Of a DNA stretch of 64,000 nucleotides, positions 27,176 through 35,800 are shown piece by piece; positions within the stretch are counted from its first letter, which is position 1; each line of letters begins with the position of its first letter. Made by a program: the position numbers and the translations under genes. The notes beneath the pieces are model-generated. The model ran no database searches. It was not told where the DNA came from and saw only the letters and a list, made by a program, of their open reading frames with translations. Source of the stretch: Sulfomarinibacter sp963733915 (GTDB lineage: Bacteria > Acidobacteriota > Thermoanaerobaculia > Thermoanaerobaculales > Sulfomarinibacteraceae); NCBI GenBank assembly GCA_963733915.1, contig CAVTEP010000011.1, positions 496,001 through 560,000 of the forward strand. Reading direction: 5' to 3'.

Positions 27176-28729
27176 TCAATCGACCCGCCAGACGGTGTCG
27201 ATCACGGTTCCGTCGACCCACTTGACGACCGCCACCGGCTGATCCGAAAGCACGGGTTTTTCCGGTACGCCGCAGATCCGGTCGAGATCCGCCTTGAGAT
27301 CGGCGATGGGCCGGATCGGCAGATCGGAGCCCGCGACCGCGTCGAGGAGGTCCCCGCGCCGTGGGTTGACGGCGATACCACGCTCGGTCACCACTACGTC
27401 GACGAGCTCGCCGGGGCCGCACAGGGTCGTCACCCTGTCGACAATCACCGGAATGCGGTCGCGGAACGAGGGTACCAGCAGCATTGAGCAGCGGGCGGCG
27501 AGGCAATTCTGCCAGCCGCCGATGCCGTGCAGCAACCGCCCGTCGGAGTGGGTGACGACGTTGCCGTTGAAATCGAGATCGACCTCCGTCGCTCCGAGCA
27601 CCGCGACATCGATCATCGAGGCAAAGTTCCCCTTGCCGTGGAAGTTGTACGAGGTGAACGGCGACGTGTCCTGGTGGCGAGGGTCGTCCCGCATCGATCT
27701 CACGCCTTCGAGATCAAAGGTCTGGCCGTCGAGGATGTACTCGACGAGACCCTCCTCGAGCATCTCAACCATGTGCTGAGTCGAGCCGCCGCGGGCAAAG
27801 CGCGCCCGAACCCCCGCTGTCCGCATCAAATCTGCGAGGTACATGGCAAAAGCCAGCGTGGTGCCCCCGGCCCCGGCCTGGAATGAGAACCCGTCGCGCA
27901 TGATTCCCGCCGCGGCGCAGAAGCGGGCCGCAAGCTCGGCGATTCGCCGTCGGTCCGGGCTCTGGGTGATGCGGGTTGTGCCCGACACGATCTGGGTCGG
28001 ATCGCCGATCGAGTCGACTTCCACCACGGTGTCCACGTTGTTGCCCTGAATCTGCCACGGCAGGCACGGAAAGGGCACCAGGTTGTCGGTCACGACGATG
28101 ACTTTCTCCGCATAGACGGAGTCGGCGAGGGCAAAGCCGAGGAGGCCGCAGGCCGCCGGGCCGTTGACGCCGTTGGCGTTTCCAAATGGGTCGGCGGTGG
28201 GGGCGGCGATGACCGCGACGTCGATGTGAACCTCGTCGTCTTGGATTGCCTGCCACCGGCCGCCGTGCGATCGCAGAACACCGAGGCCCCGCATTTTGCC
28301 CGCCGAGCAGAAGGCCCCAAGGGGGCCGTTCATCGAACCCTCGATGTGGTGGATCACCCCCGACTCGAGGTGGCGAATCTGGTTGGCGTGGACCGGAAAG
28401 GAGGCCGAGGGAAACCACATCAAGCTCTTGCGGCCGAGTCCGGCGGCGGCGTCGAAGACGAGGTTCGCGACCGCGTCGCCGTTGCGCAGGTGGTGGTGGG
28501 TCGAGACGACCATTCCGTCGGCCAGACCCACATGTTCGAGCGCCTCCGCGATCGACGCCGCCCTCTTGTCGCCGTCGGCCGAATAGTCGACACAGCTCGC
28601 AATCGTCGGCGCCGCTCGGCGCCCGCCCGGTCGGTGCTTGCCGACGCCCTGGAAGGGAACGCTCGCGCGCCCGTTGACGTCGATCGGCACCAATCGCCCG
28701 GCCGCGTTTTTCTCAAGCTTGATCGTCAT
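27176..28729 (-). CDS. citF: Citrate lyase alpha subunit (citrate:acetyl-ACP transferase)
   Basis: Transfers the acyl carrier from acetate to citrate in citrate lyase. 517 residues, full CitF length. It has GLADGMVVSTHHHLRNGDAVANLV, ESGVIHHIEGSMNGP, FALADSVYAEKVIVVTDNLVPFPC, the block IMRDGFSFQAGAGGTTLAFA and VVVTERGIAVNPRR. It is the last gene of the unit dehydrogenase, citD-citE, citF. No citrate lyase ligase (citC) or citX/citG is visible in the window. Confidence 0.95.
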   Translation of the reverse strand: MTIKLEKNAAGRLVPIDVNGRASVPFQGVGKHRPGGRRAAPTIASCVDYSADGDKRAASIAEALEHVGLADGMVVSTHHHLRNGDAVANLVFDAAAGLGRKSLMWFPSASFPVHANQIRHLESGVIHHIEGSMNGPLGAFCSAGKMRGLGVLRSHGGRWQAIQDDEVHIDVAVIAAPTADPFGNANGVNGPAACGLLGFALADSVYAEKVIVVTDNLVPFPCLPWQIQGNNVDTVVEVDSIGDPTQIVSGTTRITQSPDRRRIAELAARFCAAAGIMRDGFSFQAGAGGTTLAFAMYLADLMRTAGVRARFARGGSTQHMVEMLEEGLVEYILDGQTFDLEGVRSMRDDPRHQDTSPFTSYNFHGKGNFASMIDVAVLGATEVDLDFNGNVVTHSDGRLLHGIGGWQNCLAARCSMLLVPSFRDRIPVIVDRVTTLCGPGELVDVVVTERGIAVNPRRGDLLDAVAGSDLPIRPIADLKADLDRICGVPEKPVLSDQPVAVVKWVDGTVIDTVWRVD

Positions 28730-28736
28730 TTGCCGC

Positions 28737-28821
28737 CCCCCGCTCCCGTCGTCCCACGCCCCCCTGTCGCGGGGAGGATGGGCGGGAATTCCTAATTCCT
28801 AATTCCTAATTCCTAATTCTC
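28737..28821. repeat. Heptamer-arm element g, one-armed
   Basis: A GC-rich core with C-runs and GGGGAGGATGGGCGGG is followed by five near-perfect AATTCCT units. No AT-rich left arm is visible. The TAG stop codon of the citD-citE gene (28813-28815) lies inside the repeat. Confidence 0.75.
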
Positions 28822-30024
28822 CAATGTGTCCCAATCCTCTCTCAACACCCCTCCCGCAACGGCCAGCTCAACGGTCCGTTGCGCCTGTTGGACCACCGGC
28901 GGGTCGACCATCTTGGAACCGACCGCGACCGCTCCGAGGCCCCTTGCGGTTGCTTCACGAGCCGCCCGCACCACCCGCACCGCAGCCTCGACCTCTTTGT
29001 CGCTTGGCGTCATCTCGCGATGCACAACCGGGATCTGACGAGGGTGGATGCAACCGATGCCGTCAAAGCCGAGGCCGCGTTCGCGCCGCACATAGGCGGC
29101 GAGACTCTTCTCGTCTTCGATGTCCGAATAGACCGAGGCAATGGGCTGGACTCCCGCCGCCCGAGCCGCGTAGACCGTGGTCTGGCGGGCGAGAAAGCTC
29201 TCCCATCCCGCTGTCGTCCTCGGCGCACCGAGCTCCGCCGACAGATCCTCGAGCCCCAGCGTCAGCGCCACTACCGTGGGGTCGGCGGCGGCGATCTCGA
29301 AGGCGCAGCGGATGCCTGCTGGCGACTCGAGGATCGGCATCAGGTAAGGCGCGTCTCCAACGGTCAGCCCATTCAGGATCTCGGCGGCGCGTGCAACGCG
29401 GACCTCGTCTTCGACCTTGGGCAGCAGGATCGTGTGTGGGTTGTGGATCGCAATCGCCGCGAGGTCCTTGTCGCCCACGGCGCCCTGATTAATCCGCACC
29501 ATCCGCTCCGCCGCGCCCCAGTCGAGCGCCACCAGCGCGTTGCGAACCAGGATGCGCGCGCCATCCTTCTCAGCCGGTGGCACCGAGTCCTCGAGATCGA
29601 GAATGATGGCGTCGGCGCCGTAGAGGCCGCCCGAAACCATCAGCTTTGGTTGGTTGCCGGGAACGTACAGCCGACTTCGCCGGAGCCGATCGCGCCGGCG
29701 GGGAAGATTGGCGCCAGGCGCCGGCTCCGGCAACACCGGCGGACCGTCAAATCCAGCCCGGCGCATGCAGGCCTCGGTGCGGGCCAGGATCACCCACTCC
29801 AGCGCGCCGGCGTCGTTCACCGTCACCCGGCCGGTCGCCACCGAAAAGGCGTCCACGACCCGCCGCACAGCGGACTCGATGGCCCGGCCAAAGAGGTAGT
29901 CCACTTTTGAGGTGATTTCGACCTGCAGCGGATCCGGGCCCGGATCGTACGCCACGGAGAGGTCCGAACGAGTGCCCTCACTCTTTGCACCCACAACCGC
30001 CGACCTGAGCTCGGGCTCGCGCAT
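28813..30024 (-). CDS. citDE: Citrate lyase acyl-carrier (gamma) and beta subunits fused
   Basis: Joins two citrate lyase subunits in 403 residues. The ATG at 30024 follows GAGGAGGTAAGC. Residues of about 1-90 are CitD-like (LQVEITSKVDYLFGRAIESA, VTVNDAGALEWVILARTEA); a Ser in GAKSEGTRSD is the likely prosthetic-group site. A Pro-rich linker leads to CitE from about residue 108: RRSRLYVPGNQPKLM, DAIILDLEDSVPPAEKDGAR, ILLPKVEDEVRVARAAE, MPILESPAGIRCAFEIAAA and GFDGIGCIHPRQIPVVH. These two are usually separate adjacent genes. The C-terminal Asn codon and stop lie in repeat element g. Confidence 0.92.
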   Translation of the reverse strand: MREPELRSAVVGAKSEGTRSDLSVAYDPGPDPLQVEITSKVDYLFGRAIESAVRRVVDAFSVATGRVTVNDAGALEWVILARTEACMRRAGFDGPPVLPEPAPGANLPRRRDRLRRSRLYVPGNQPKLMVSGGLYGADAIILDLEDSVPPAEKDGARILVRNALVALDWGAAERMVRINQGAVGDKDLAAIAIHNPHTILLPKVEDEVRVARAAEILNGLTVGDAPYLMPILESPAGIRCAFEIAAADPTVVALTLGLEDLSAELGAPRTTAGWESFLARQTTVYAARAAGVQPIASVYSDIEDEKSLAAYVRRERGLGFDGIGCIHPRQIPVVHREMTPSDKEVEAAVRVVRAAREATARGLGAVAVGSKMVDPPVVQQAQRTVELAVAGGVLREDWDTLEN

Positions 30025-30075
30025 GCTTACCTCCTCAACGTGCCGACATCATCTATGCAATATGTCATTCAAGCG

Positions 30076-31260
30076 TCATAAGGCCGCGATGATGGCGTCC
30101 GTCATCTGGGTCGTCGTCGCAGCTCCCTGGGCGATGGCTTGCGGCCCGCCACGCAACTTGAGCATGTCATAGCTGCGGACCGAGCCCTCGGCCACGACTC
30201 GGGTCACCGCCGCACGGACTCGATCCGCAGTCGCGGTCTCGCCCAGCCAGTCGAGCATCATCACCGCCGACAGGATCATCGCGATCGGGTTGACGATCGA
30301 AGGGTCGAGCTCGGCGTACTTTGGGGCGGAACCGTGCGTCGGCTCGAAGACCCCGACCTCGCTGCCGATGTTGGCCGAGGCGGCAAAGCCGAGACCGCCG
30401 ACGAGACCGGCAAACCCGTCTGAAATGATGTCGCCGAACATGTTGCCGGCTACGATAACCCCATAGTCCTCGGGGTTTTTGGTCAGCCACATCATCTGCG
30501 CGTCGATGTTGGTGTCCCAGAGCTGAATCTGTGGATAATCCTTGTGAACCCTCCGCGCCTCGGCGAGCATCATGCCCGAGGTCTCACGAATGACGTTTGG
30601 CTTCTCGCAAACGGTGACGCTTGCATACCCATACCTGGCCGCGTAGGCAAAGGCCTGCTCGCAAATGCGTCGGCACTTGCCGCGAGTGAAGATCCGCGTC
30701 GACACGGCCAGATCCTCGCGGGGCACCTCACGGAAGGCCGCGAATTTGGGATGGGTGTCGAGGGCCGCCCACACCTGCTCGGGAGGGTTGGTCCACTCCA
30801 CGCCACCGTAGAGACCCTCCGTGTTCTGGCGGAAAATCACCGTATTGACCTTTGGTTCCTCGAAACCGCCGTCGGCCGCACGCCGGATGAAGTTGAGGGG
30901 GTTGCCGGGAAACGTGATGCAGGGACGGATGGATACATCGAGATCGAAGCGTTGCCGAAGACCGACGATCGGCGAGAAGTAAACGAGACCCTTGTCGCGA
31001 AGCTCGGGTCGGATCTCCGCAGCCGCCTTGTCCTTGGGCTTGGAGGTGATCGCACCGAACAGCGCCACCTTGTGTCTGGCGATGAGTTCGATCGTTTCTT
31101 CGGGCAGAGGATTACCCTCTTCCACCCAGTGCTGCCAGCCGATCCCGGCCGCGACCCATTCCGCCTCGAAGCCCGCCGCTTCGAGCACCCGCAAGGCCTC
31201 GGGCAGCACCACGTTGCCTATCCCATCACCAGGCATCACCACCACGGATCGTTTTGTCAT
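30076..31260 (-). CDS. Isocitrate/isopropylmalate-family dehydrogenase
   Basis: Decarboxylating dehydrogenase of the IDH/IMDH family, 394 residues. The ATG at 31260 follows GGGAGACTCGGAA. It begins VVVMPGDGIGNVVLPEALRVL, has SIRPCITFPGNPLNF, FRQNTEGLYGGVEW and the signature NMFGDIISDGFAGLVGGLGF followed by FEPTHGSAPKYA. Position 51 bases before citDE suggests it works with citrate, so an isocitrate dehydrogenase is plausible, but homoisocitrate, isopropylmalate or tartrate enzymes of this family cannot be excluded by eye. Confidence 0.85.
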   Translation of the reverse strand: MTKRSVVVMPGDGIGNVVLPEALRVLEAAGFEAEWVAAGIGWQHWVEEGNPLPEETIELIARHKVALFGAITSKPKDKAAAEIRPELRDKGLVYFSPIVGLRQRFDLDVSIRPCITFPGNPLNFIRRAADGGFEEPKVNTVIFRQNTEGLYGGVEWTNPPEQVWAALDTHPKFAAFREVPREDLAVSTRIFTRGKCRRICEQAFAYAARYGYASVTVCEKPNVIRETSGMMLAEARRVHKDYPQIQLWDTNIDAQMMWLTKNPEDYGVIVAGNMFGDIISDGFAGLVGGLGFAASANIGSEVGVFEPTHGSAPKYAELDPSIVNPIAMILSAVMMLDWLGETATADRVRAAVTRVVAEGSVRSYDMLKLRGGPQAIAQGAATTTQMTDAIIAAL

Positions 31261-31276
31261 TTCCGAGTCTCCCTCA

Positions 31277-31381
31277 CTTCAAATTCTCGGCCCCTCGGCC
31301 CTCATGCCGGCCACGCGCAGCACGTGACACAATAGCCAAGAGTTGCCACGAACGGAAGGCCGCAGGGCCGAGAACTTGAAG
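31277..31381. repeat. Long inverted repeat element h, without heptamers
   Basis: CTTCAAATTCTCGGCCC (31277-31293) and GGGCCGAGAACTTGAAG (31365-31381) are inverted copies matching at 16 of 17 positions around a 71-bp centre. It fills the gap between two minus-strand genes and ends 11 bases before the glycosyltransferase stop, the same placement as the heptamer elements. Confidence 0.75.
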
Positions 31382-31392
31382 GGCCGACGCGT

Positions 31393-32118
31393 TCAGCGTC
31401 GCGACCACAGGTTGAACCTCAGAATTGACCAGACGGCCGAAATGCCGTCCCGCCAGCCGATCTTCTTGCCCTCGGCGTAGGTGCGGCCGTGATAGGAGAT
31501 CGGGACCTCGTAGATTCGCACTCCCAGAAGGGCGATCCTGGCTGTGAACTCCGGCTCGAAGCCGAACCGGTCTGAGCGCAGTGTGATCCGGTCGAGCACT
31601 TCGCGCGTGAATACCTTGTAACAGGTTTCCATGTCGGTCAGGTTGAGATCGGTGAGCATGTTCGACAGCAGCGTCAGGAACTGATTCCCAATGTAGTGCC
31701 AAAAGAACATCACCCGGTGCGGGCCGCCCAGGAATCGCGACCCGAAAACGACGTCGGCAAAGCCGTCCATGATGGGTTGCAGCAGCGTCGGATAGTCGGT
31801 CGGATCGTACTCGAGGTCGGCGTCTTGGACCACCAGCAGCTCACCCGAGGAGAGACCAAAGCCGGTTCTCAACGCGGCGCCCTTGCCCCGGTTCCGGGGG
31901 TGGCGTTCGCGCAACACGGTCACGGCGCGGCCATCCTCCCGAACCGGTGCCTGCCACGCCTCGAGCACGCTCCACGTCCCGTCGGTCGAGCAGTCGTCCA
32001 CCACGATAATCTCGAGAGCGACCACTGCCTCCGGAAGCGGCGCGAAGGCGACCTTGTCGAGGAGCTCGGCGACGGTCGCTTCCTCGTCGAACACCGGAAT
32101 CACCGCCGAGAGCTTCAT
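31393..32118 (-). CDS. GT2 glycosyltransferase, dolichyl/polyprenyl-phosphate mannose synthase-like
   Basis: Probably transfers a sugar from a nucleotide donor to polyprenyl phosphate. A 241-residue GT-A protein: KLSAVIPVFDEEATVAELL, IIVVDDCSTDGTWSVLE, NRGKGAALRTGFGLSSGELLV, the metal motif VQDADLEYDP (DAD) and a closing SYHGRTYAEGKKIGWRDG. MFFWHYIGNQFLTLLSN may be an amphipathic or membrane segment. No hydrophobic C-terminal anchor is seen, so it is the soluble DPM1 class. The sugar is unknown. Confidence 0.88.
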   Translation of the reverse strand: MKLSAVIPVFDEEATVAELLDKVAFAPLPEAVVALEIIVVDDCSTDGTWSVLEAWQAPVREDGRAVTVLRERHPRNRGKGAALRTGFGLSSGELLVVQDADLEYDPTDYPTLLQPIMDGFADVVFGSRFLGGPHRVMFFWHYIGNQFLTLLSNMLTDLNLTDMETCYKVFTREVLDRITLRSDRFGFEPEFTARIALLGVRIYEVPISYHGRTYAEGKKIGWRDGISAVWSILRFNLWSRR

Positions 32119-32145
32119 CCAATCCAGCCTACCGCATTCTGTGCG

Positions 32146-32230
32146 TTTTCAGTTTTGAGTTTTGAGTCCTGAGTTCGCTGCGCCCTCCCTTGATCGCCCG
32201 GTGGAAGGCCTGGGATCCAAGGGCGAAAAC
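32146..32230. repeat. Heptamer-arm element i, one-armed
   Basis: TTTTCAG, TTTTGAG, TTTTGAG, TCCTGAG units are followed by a core in which CGCCCT...TTGATC faces GATCCAAGGGCG. No AT-rich right arm. It lies just downstream of the stop of the next minus-strand gene (32255). Confidence 0.7.
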
Positions 32231-32254
32231 CATCCCTCGACGGTCGGCCCGTCG

Positions 32255-33841
32255 TCAATCGACGACCCGGAACGGGTGCTCGGCGAGGAACGATGGTGTC
32301 ACCGCCCCCACCATGACGCTTCCCTCCATGTACTGAGCCACCGGCAATCCGAGCAGATAGCACAGGGTCGGCACGACATCGGGAAGGTTCACGGCCTGAG
32401 CCCGGTGGCCCGGATCGACTCCGTCCCCGAGCAGCACCACGATCCCGTCCGGACAATCCTCGGCCGAGGTTTGCCACGACCCGCCGGCGCCGAACAATCT
32501 TTTCAATCGCTCAAAGGAACCGGGAGGATTCAGACCGTACGGCGACACGACTGAAACCAGCGCCGACCCATTGGCGGCGGTGAGGAGGGCGCCAAGTTGG
32601 TCGTCGACCAACTCCATGACGAGCTCGAGAAGGCGACGCTCACGGGCGTGCCGCGGTCTCAGCGGCTCATGATAGCGACGCGCCAGGGAAAGGGTCTCGA
32701 GGTGGATCCAGACGTTTCCGTAGCCCCCCTCGAGCGCCGCCACGGCCGCCTCCACTCTCGCCTGGTCGCGCACGATGGCTGCCCAGATCTGAGACCTTCG
32801 ATCTGGAAACGGCTGGAGAGCGGCTTCGAGCGGGGCCTGCATTGCCGACTCGATCGGCGCACCGTGCTCCTCGTCAGGGGTGGTGAGGAGAGAAGGGTCA
32901 GCACCCCACGAGCCGGGCCACCCGATCACTGCGGTGGGAACTCCTGAAGCGTTGAGCCGCGCCCACAGCGGCGCCACCGTCGCGGGTGGCGGCGGCACTC
33001 GCTCCGCCAGACCCCAGGGCAGGATCATGCGCGAACCCTCGGGAGTCCAGGGCAAGAGGCGTAGGGTTTCCGGGAACACCATGGGCAGGTTCCACCCCCA
33101 GTGGGCCTTGACGCCGTGCAGACCGGGGAAGGTACCAGTGGCGGTTGATGTCCACAGAGCAAAGCGAAGAAAGGGTCGGTGGGGCGTGAGCGGCGCCCAC
33201 GATCCCGCTTCTCGAAGCCGTGCCAACGCCGGGTGGCTCGCGCTTGCAGCATCCACCAGCAGCACTTTGGCATCGAGGCCCTCGAGGCCGATCACCACCA
33301 ACTGTCGCGAGGGTGAGCCCAAGGGTCGCGCCTCTACCTCGAGATACTGTCGGGGGATTGTCGGCGCCCAGATTACACGCGCCGCCGGTAGCGCCAACAT
33401 CACGATCGCGAAGGCTGCCCGCATTCGACGACTGGCGCCGGCTCTGCGAATCAACAGGCCGCCGCCAACGGCGACGAGCGCGGCCACCATCCAGGCAACG
33501 GAATCCTGGACCAGAACCCGATAGGCCGCACCCGGCAAAAGGCGCGCGTGAAGCTTGGCGTTGACCGCGCCGACGACGGCGGCAACGATGAACACCGCCG
33601 CACACAGGGCCGGCGCCGCCCACCTATCCGGCCGAGGTCGAAAACGATCGAGAACGGCCAGCCCCGCGATCAGAGGAATACCGACCAGCAATCCGCCCCA
33701 TGACGCCCATAACGGCATGCCGACGAGCACGCCGCGCGCAGTCTGGGTGACCTCTGGATTCATGCGCAGGACCAGCGCCTCCGCCAACAGACCGGCGGCC
33801 GCGCCGGCACAAAGTGCATCGACCCAGATTCGTCGGCTCAT
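32255..33841 (-). CDS. Membrane protein with alkaline-phosphatase-like domain, probably catalytically altered
   Basis: A 528-residue protein; the ATG at 33841 follows CAGGAGTG. About five helices come first (ALCAGAAAGLLAEALVL, WASWGGLLVGIPLIAGLAVL, APALCAAVFIVAAVVGAV, AWMVAALVAVGGGLLI, AAFAIVMLALPAARVI). The periplasmic part has the superfamily fold: QLVVIGLEGLDAKVLLVDAA, FALWTSTATGTFPGLHGV and ALVSVVSPYGLNP. The first metal Asp is Glu here, and the usual SDHG reads SPYG, losing two metal ligands; the Thr region is kept. It may be a pseudoenzyme or bind metals differently. Its job is unknown. Confidence 0.75.
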   Translation of the reverse strand: MSRRIWVDALCAGAAAGLLAEALVLRMNPEVTQTARGVLVGMPLWASWGGLLVGIPLIAGLAVLDRFRPRPDRWAAPALCAAVFIVAAVVGAVNAKLHARLLPGAAYRVLVQDSVAWMVAALVAVGGGLLIRRAGASRRMRAAFAIVMLALPAARVIWAPTIPRQYLEVEARPLGSPSRQLVVIGLEGLDAKVLLVDAASASHPALARLREAGSWAPLTPHRPFLRFALWTSTATGTFPGLHGVKAHWGWNLPMVFPETLRLLPWTPEGSRMILPWGLAERVPPPPATVAPLWARLNASGVPTAVIGWPGSWGADPSLLTTPDEEHGAPIESAMQAPLEAALQPFPDRRSQIWAAIVRDQARVEAAVAALEGGYGNVWIHLETLSLARRYHEPLRPRHARERRLLELVMELVDDQLGALLTAANGSALVSVVSPYGLNPPGSFERLKRLFGAGGSWQTSAEDCPDGIVVLLGDGVDPGHRAQAVNLPDVVPTLCYLLGLPVAQYMEGSVMVGAVTPSFLAEHPFRVVD

Positions 33842-33937
33842 CACTCCTGCATGGTACCTCGATTGGATGGCGTAGACTTTCTTCGATGCCGGCGCCGGCT
33901 CACGAGGTGGCGGCGCCGGGAAATGAGGTGCTGAGAA

Positions 33938-34648
33938 ATGGAAGCTAGATCGTCGCTCTGCGTCGCCCTCGACGGCAGTGACCGCGAGCGGATTCTCTCC
34001 ACCGCTCGCATCCTCGCCAAGGAAGTCGGATGGTTCAAATTGGGCCTCGAGGCCTTTACCGCGCATGGACCGGCATTGGTCGATGATATGGCTGCGATCG
34101 GGCCGCAGGTCTTTCTCGACCTCAAGCTGCACGATATTCCGGCCACGGTCGCCCGCGCGTCCGCCAACTGTGCAGCTCTCGGCGCCGCCATGCTGACCGT
34201 CCACGCGAGTGGCGGACGGGCGATGATTGAGGCTGCGGTCAACGGGGTCCGCCGGGCGTCTCCCGACCATCCTCCAAAGGTGGTCGCGGTCACCCTGCTC
34301 ACGAGTCTCGACAGGAAGGCCCTCGCCGAGCTCGGTCTCGAACCACCCCCGGTGGAGATCGTGGCTGCTTGGTCACGACTGGCGCAGGACAGCGGCGCCG
34401 ACGGAGTCGTCTGTTCCGGGCGAGAGGCCGGCGCCGTCCGTTCGGCGTGTGGCGGCTCCTTCATGATCGTGACCCCCGGCATCAGACCGGCGGCGAGCGC
34501 GGCAAACGATCAACGGCGGGTTGCGACACCTGGCGAAGCTCTGCAGGCCGGCGCCGACATTCTGGTGGTAGGACGGCCGATCACCGGCGCGACGGATCCC
34601 GCGGTGGCCGCTCGCAGCATCGTCGCCGAGATGGCCTCGGCGGGTTGA
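33938..34648 (+). CDS. pyrF: Orotidine 5'-phosphate decarboxylase
   Basis: Last step of UMP synthesis. 236 residues, group-1 type: LCVALDGSDRERILSTA, the catalytic block FLDLKLHDIPATVARA, TVHASGGRAMIEAAV, and the phosphate-binding VTPGIRPA and ADILVVGRPITGATDP. It stands alone on the plus strand between minus-strand genes. Confidence 0.96.
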   Translation: MEARSSLCVALDGSDRERILSTARILAKEVGWFKLGLEAFTAHGPALVDDMAAIGPQVFLDLKLHDIPATVARASANCAALGAAMLTVHASGGRAMIEAAVNGVRRASPDHPPKVVAVTLLTSLDRKALAELGLEPPPVEIVAAWSRLAQDSGADGVVCSGREAGAVRSACGGSFMIVTPGIRPAASAANDQRRVATPGEALQAGADILVVGRPITGATDPAVAARSIVAEMASAG

Positions 34649-34663
34649 GGGACAAGCCGCACC

Positions 34664-35038
34664 TCAGTTATAAAACAGCGGCCGTTCCTCGTCGTGCACT
34701 TTGTGCCACACATAGGTGTAGCCGGGGAATTCAATCACAACATCGTAGGTCACGATCACGCGGATTCGGTTCGAAGTCCGTTTGATCGACAGGTCCTTCT
34801 TGGTCACCGGAAGATCGAGGGATTCCGCCTTCTTCAAGATCGAGGTCCGGATCCGTTCATCGTTGTACTCGCGCCGATTTGCACGATCGGCCAAGGCGGA
34901 GATCTCTCGGTCAAGCTCGCCGACATTCATGACGATCGGCGTGACCTTGATGGCGACCAACACGACGATAACCATCATGACGCCGCCAACCAAGCAACCG
35001 ATCGGAACGTCCCCACGCTGATATCGCCACCTGTTCAT
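34664..35038 (-). CDS. Small membrane protein downstream of lepB, DUF4845-like
   Basis: A 124-residue protein of unknown function. The ATG at 35038 follows TTGGAGAAAGATCC, better than the ATG at 35056. One helix (GCLVGGVMMVIVVLVAIKV) is followed by a predicted periplasmic domain (DREISALADRANRREYND, IRVIVTYDVVIEFPGYTYVWHKV). Architecture and position next to lepB recall the DUF4845 proteins that accompany signal peptidase I in Proteobacteria, but I cannot confirm the family by eye. Confidence 0.75.
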   Translation of the reverse strand: MNRWRYQRGDVPIGCLVGGVMMVIVVLVAIKVTPIVMNVGELDREISALADRANRREYNDERIRTSILKKAESLDLPVTKKDLSIKRTSNRIRVIVTYDVVIEFPGYTYVWHKVHDEERPLFYN

Positions 35039-35081
35039 GGATCTTTCTCCAAGCACATCCTCTTCCAGGATCCTACCAGAA

Positions 35082-35774
35082 TCAGCGTATCAGACGGAAC
35101 TCCCTTTCCCAGCGCGTTTTGGTGAAAAAATTGAAGAAAACCCCGGCCAGTTGCTTCAGTCGATTCCCGAAGCCGCGCCATTGCCAGTCGTTTCGCCCGG
35201 CCTCGTAGGACCAGTAAATGAACACCGCCCGTCCTTTGACATAGCTCAACGGTACCGGGCCCCAGAACCTCGAGTCGAGTGAGTTGTCGCGGTTATCGCC
35301 GAGGCAGAAAATTGTGCCGGGCGGCACCGTGAATGGTCCGAAGTTGTCGCGGATTCGAGACGAGGCCGGCATTGTCGGCAAGTCGTCGTAGGTGCGCGGG
35401 TCTTTGTGAACGGCCATCGGATCCGGTTGCAGCTCACCGTTGATGTAGAGCGCTTTCTGTTTCAGCTCGACGGTGTCACCGGCAACTGCCACGCAGCGCT
35501 TGATGAAATCACGGCGGGTGTCCTCGGGGTATTTGAAGACGACGACATCGCCCCGTCGCGGACTGCGATACGGGAACAGCTTGTGCAGGATGGAGTCGGC
35601 GTGACCAGCGAAAACGAACTTGTTGACCACCAGGTGGTCGCCGATAAGGAGGTTGTCCTCCATCGAACCCGATGGAATCTTGAAGTTCTCGAACACGAAG
35701 GTGCGCACGAAGAGCGCCAGGATGAAAGCGACAAGGATGGCCTCATAGTACTCTCGCGCGACGGACTTCCGCAT
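35082..35774 (-). CDS. lepB: Signal peptidase I
   Basis: Cleaves signal peptides at the membrane surface. The ATG at 35774 follows GAAGGAGGTTCG, a near-perfect ribosome site that excludes the longer frame. One helix (AILVAFILALFVRTFVF) precedes the catalytic block IPSGSMEDNLLIGD (Ser37). The general-base Lys92 lies in RRDFIKRCVAVAGDTVE, and the substrate-cleft block is FCLGDNRDNSLDSRFWGPV. 230 residues. It follows tsaD by 26 bases. Confidence 0.96.
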   Translation of the reverse strand: MRKSVAREYYEAILVAFILALFVRTFVFENFKIPSGSMEDNLLIGDHLVVNKFVFAGHADSILHKLFPYRSPRRGDVVVFKYPEDTRRDFIKRCVAVAGDTVELKQKALYINGELQPDPMAVHKDPRTYDDLPTMPASSRIRDNFGPFTVPPGTIFCLGDNRDNSLDSRFWGPVPLSYVKGRAVFIYWSYEAGRNDWQWRGFGNRLKQLAGVFFNFFTKTRWEREFRLIR

Positions 35775-35800
35775 CGAACCTCCTTCAACACTCACTGATT

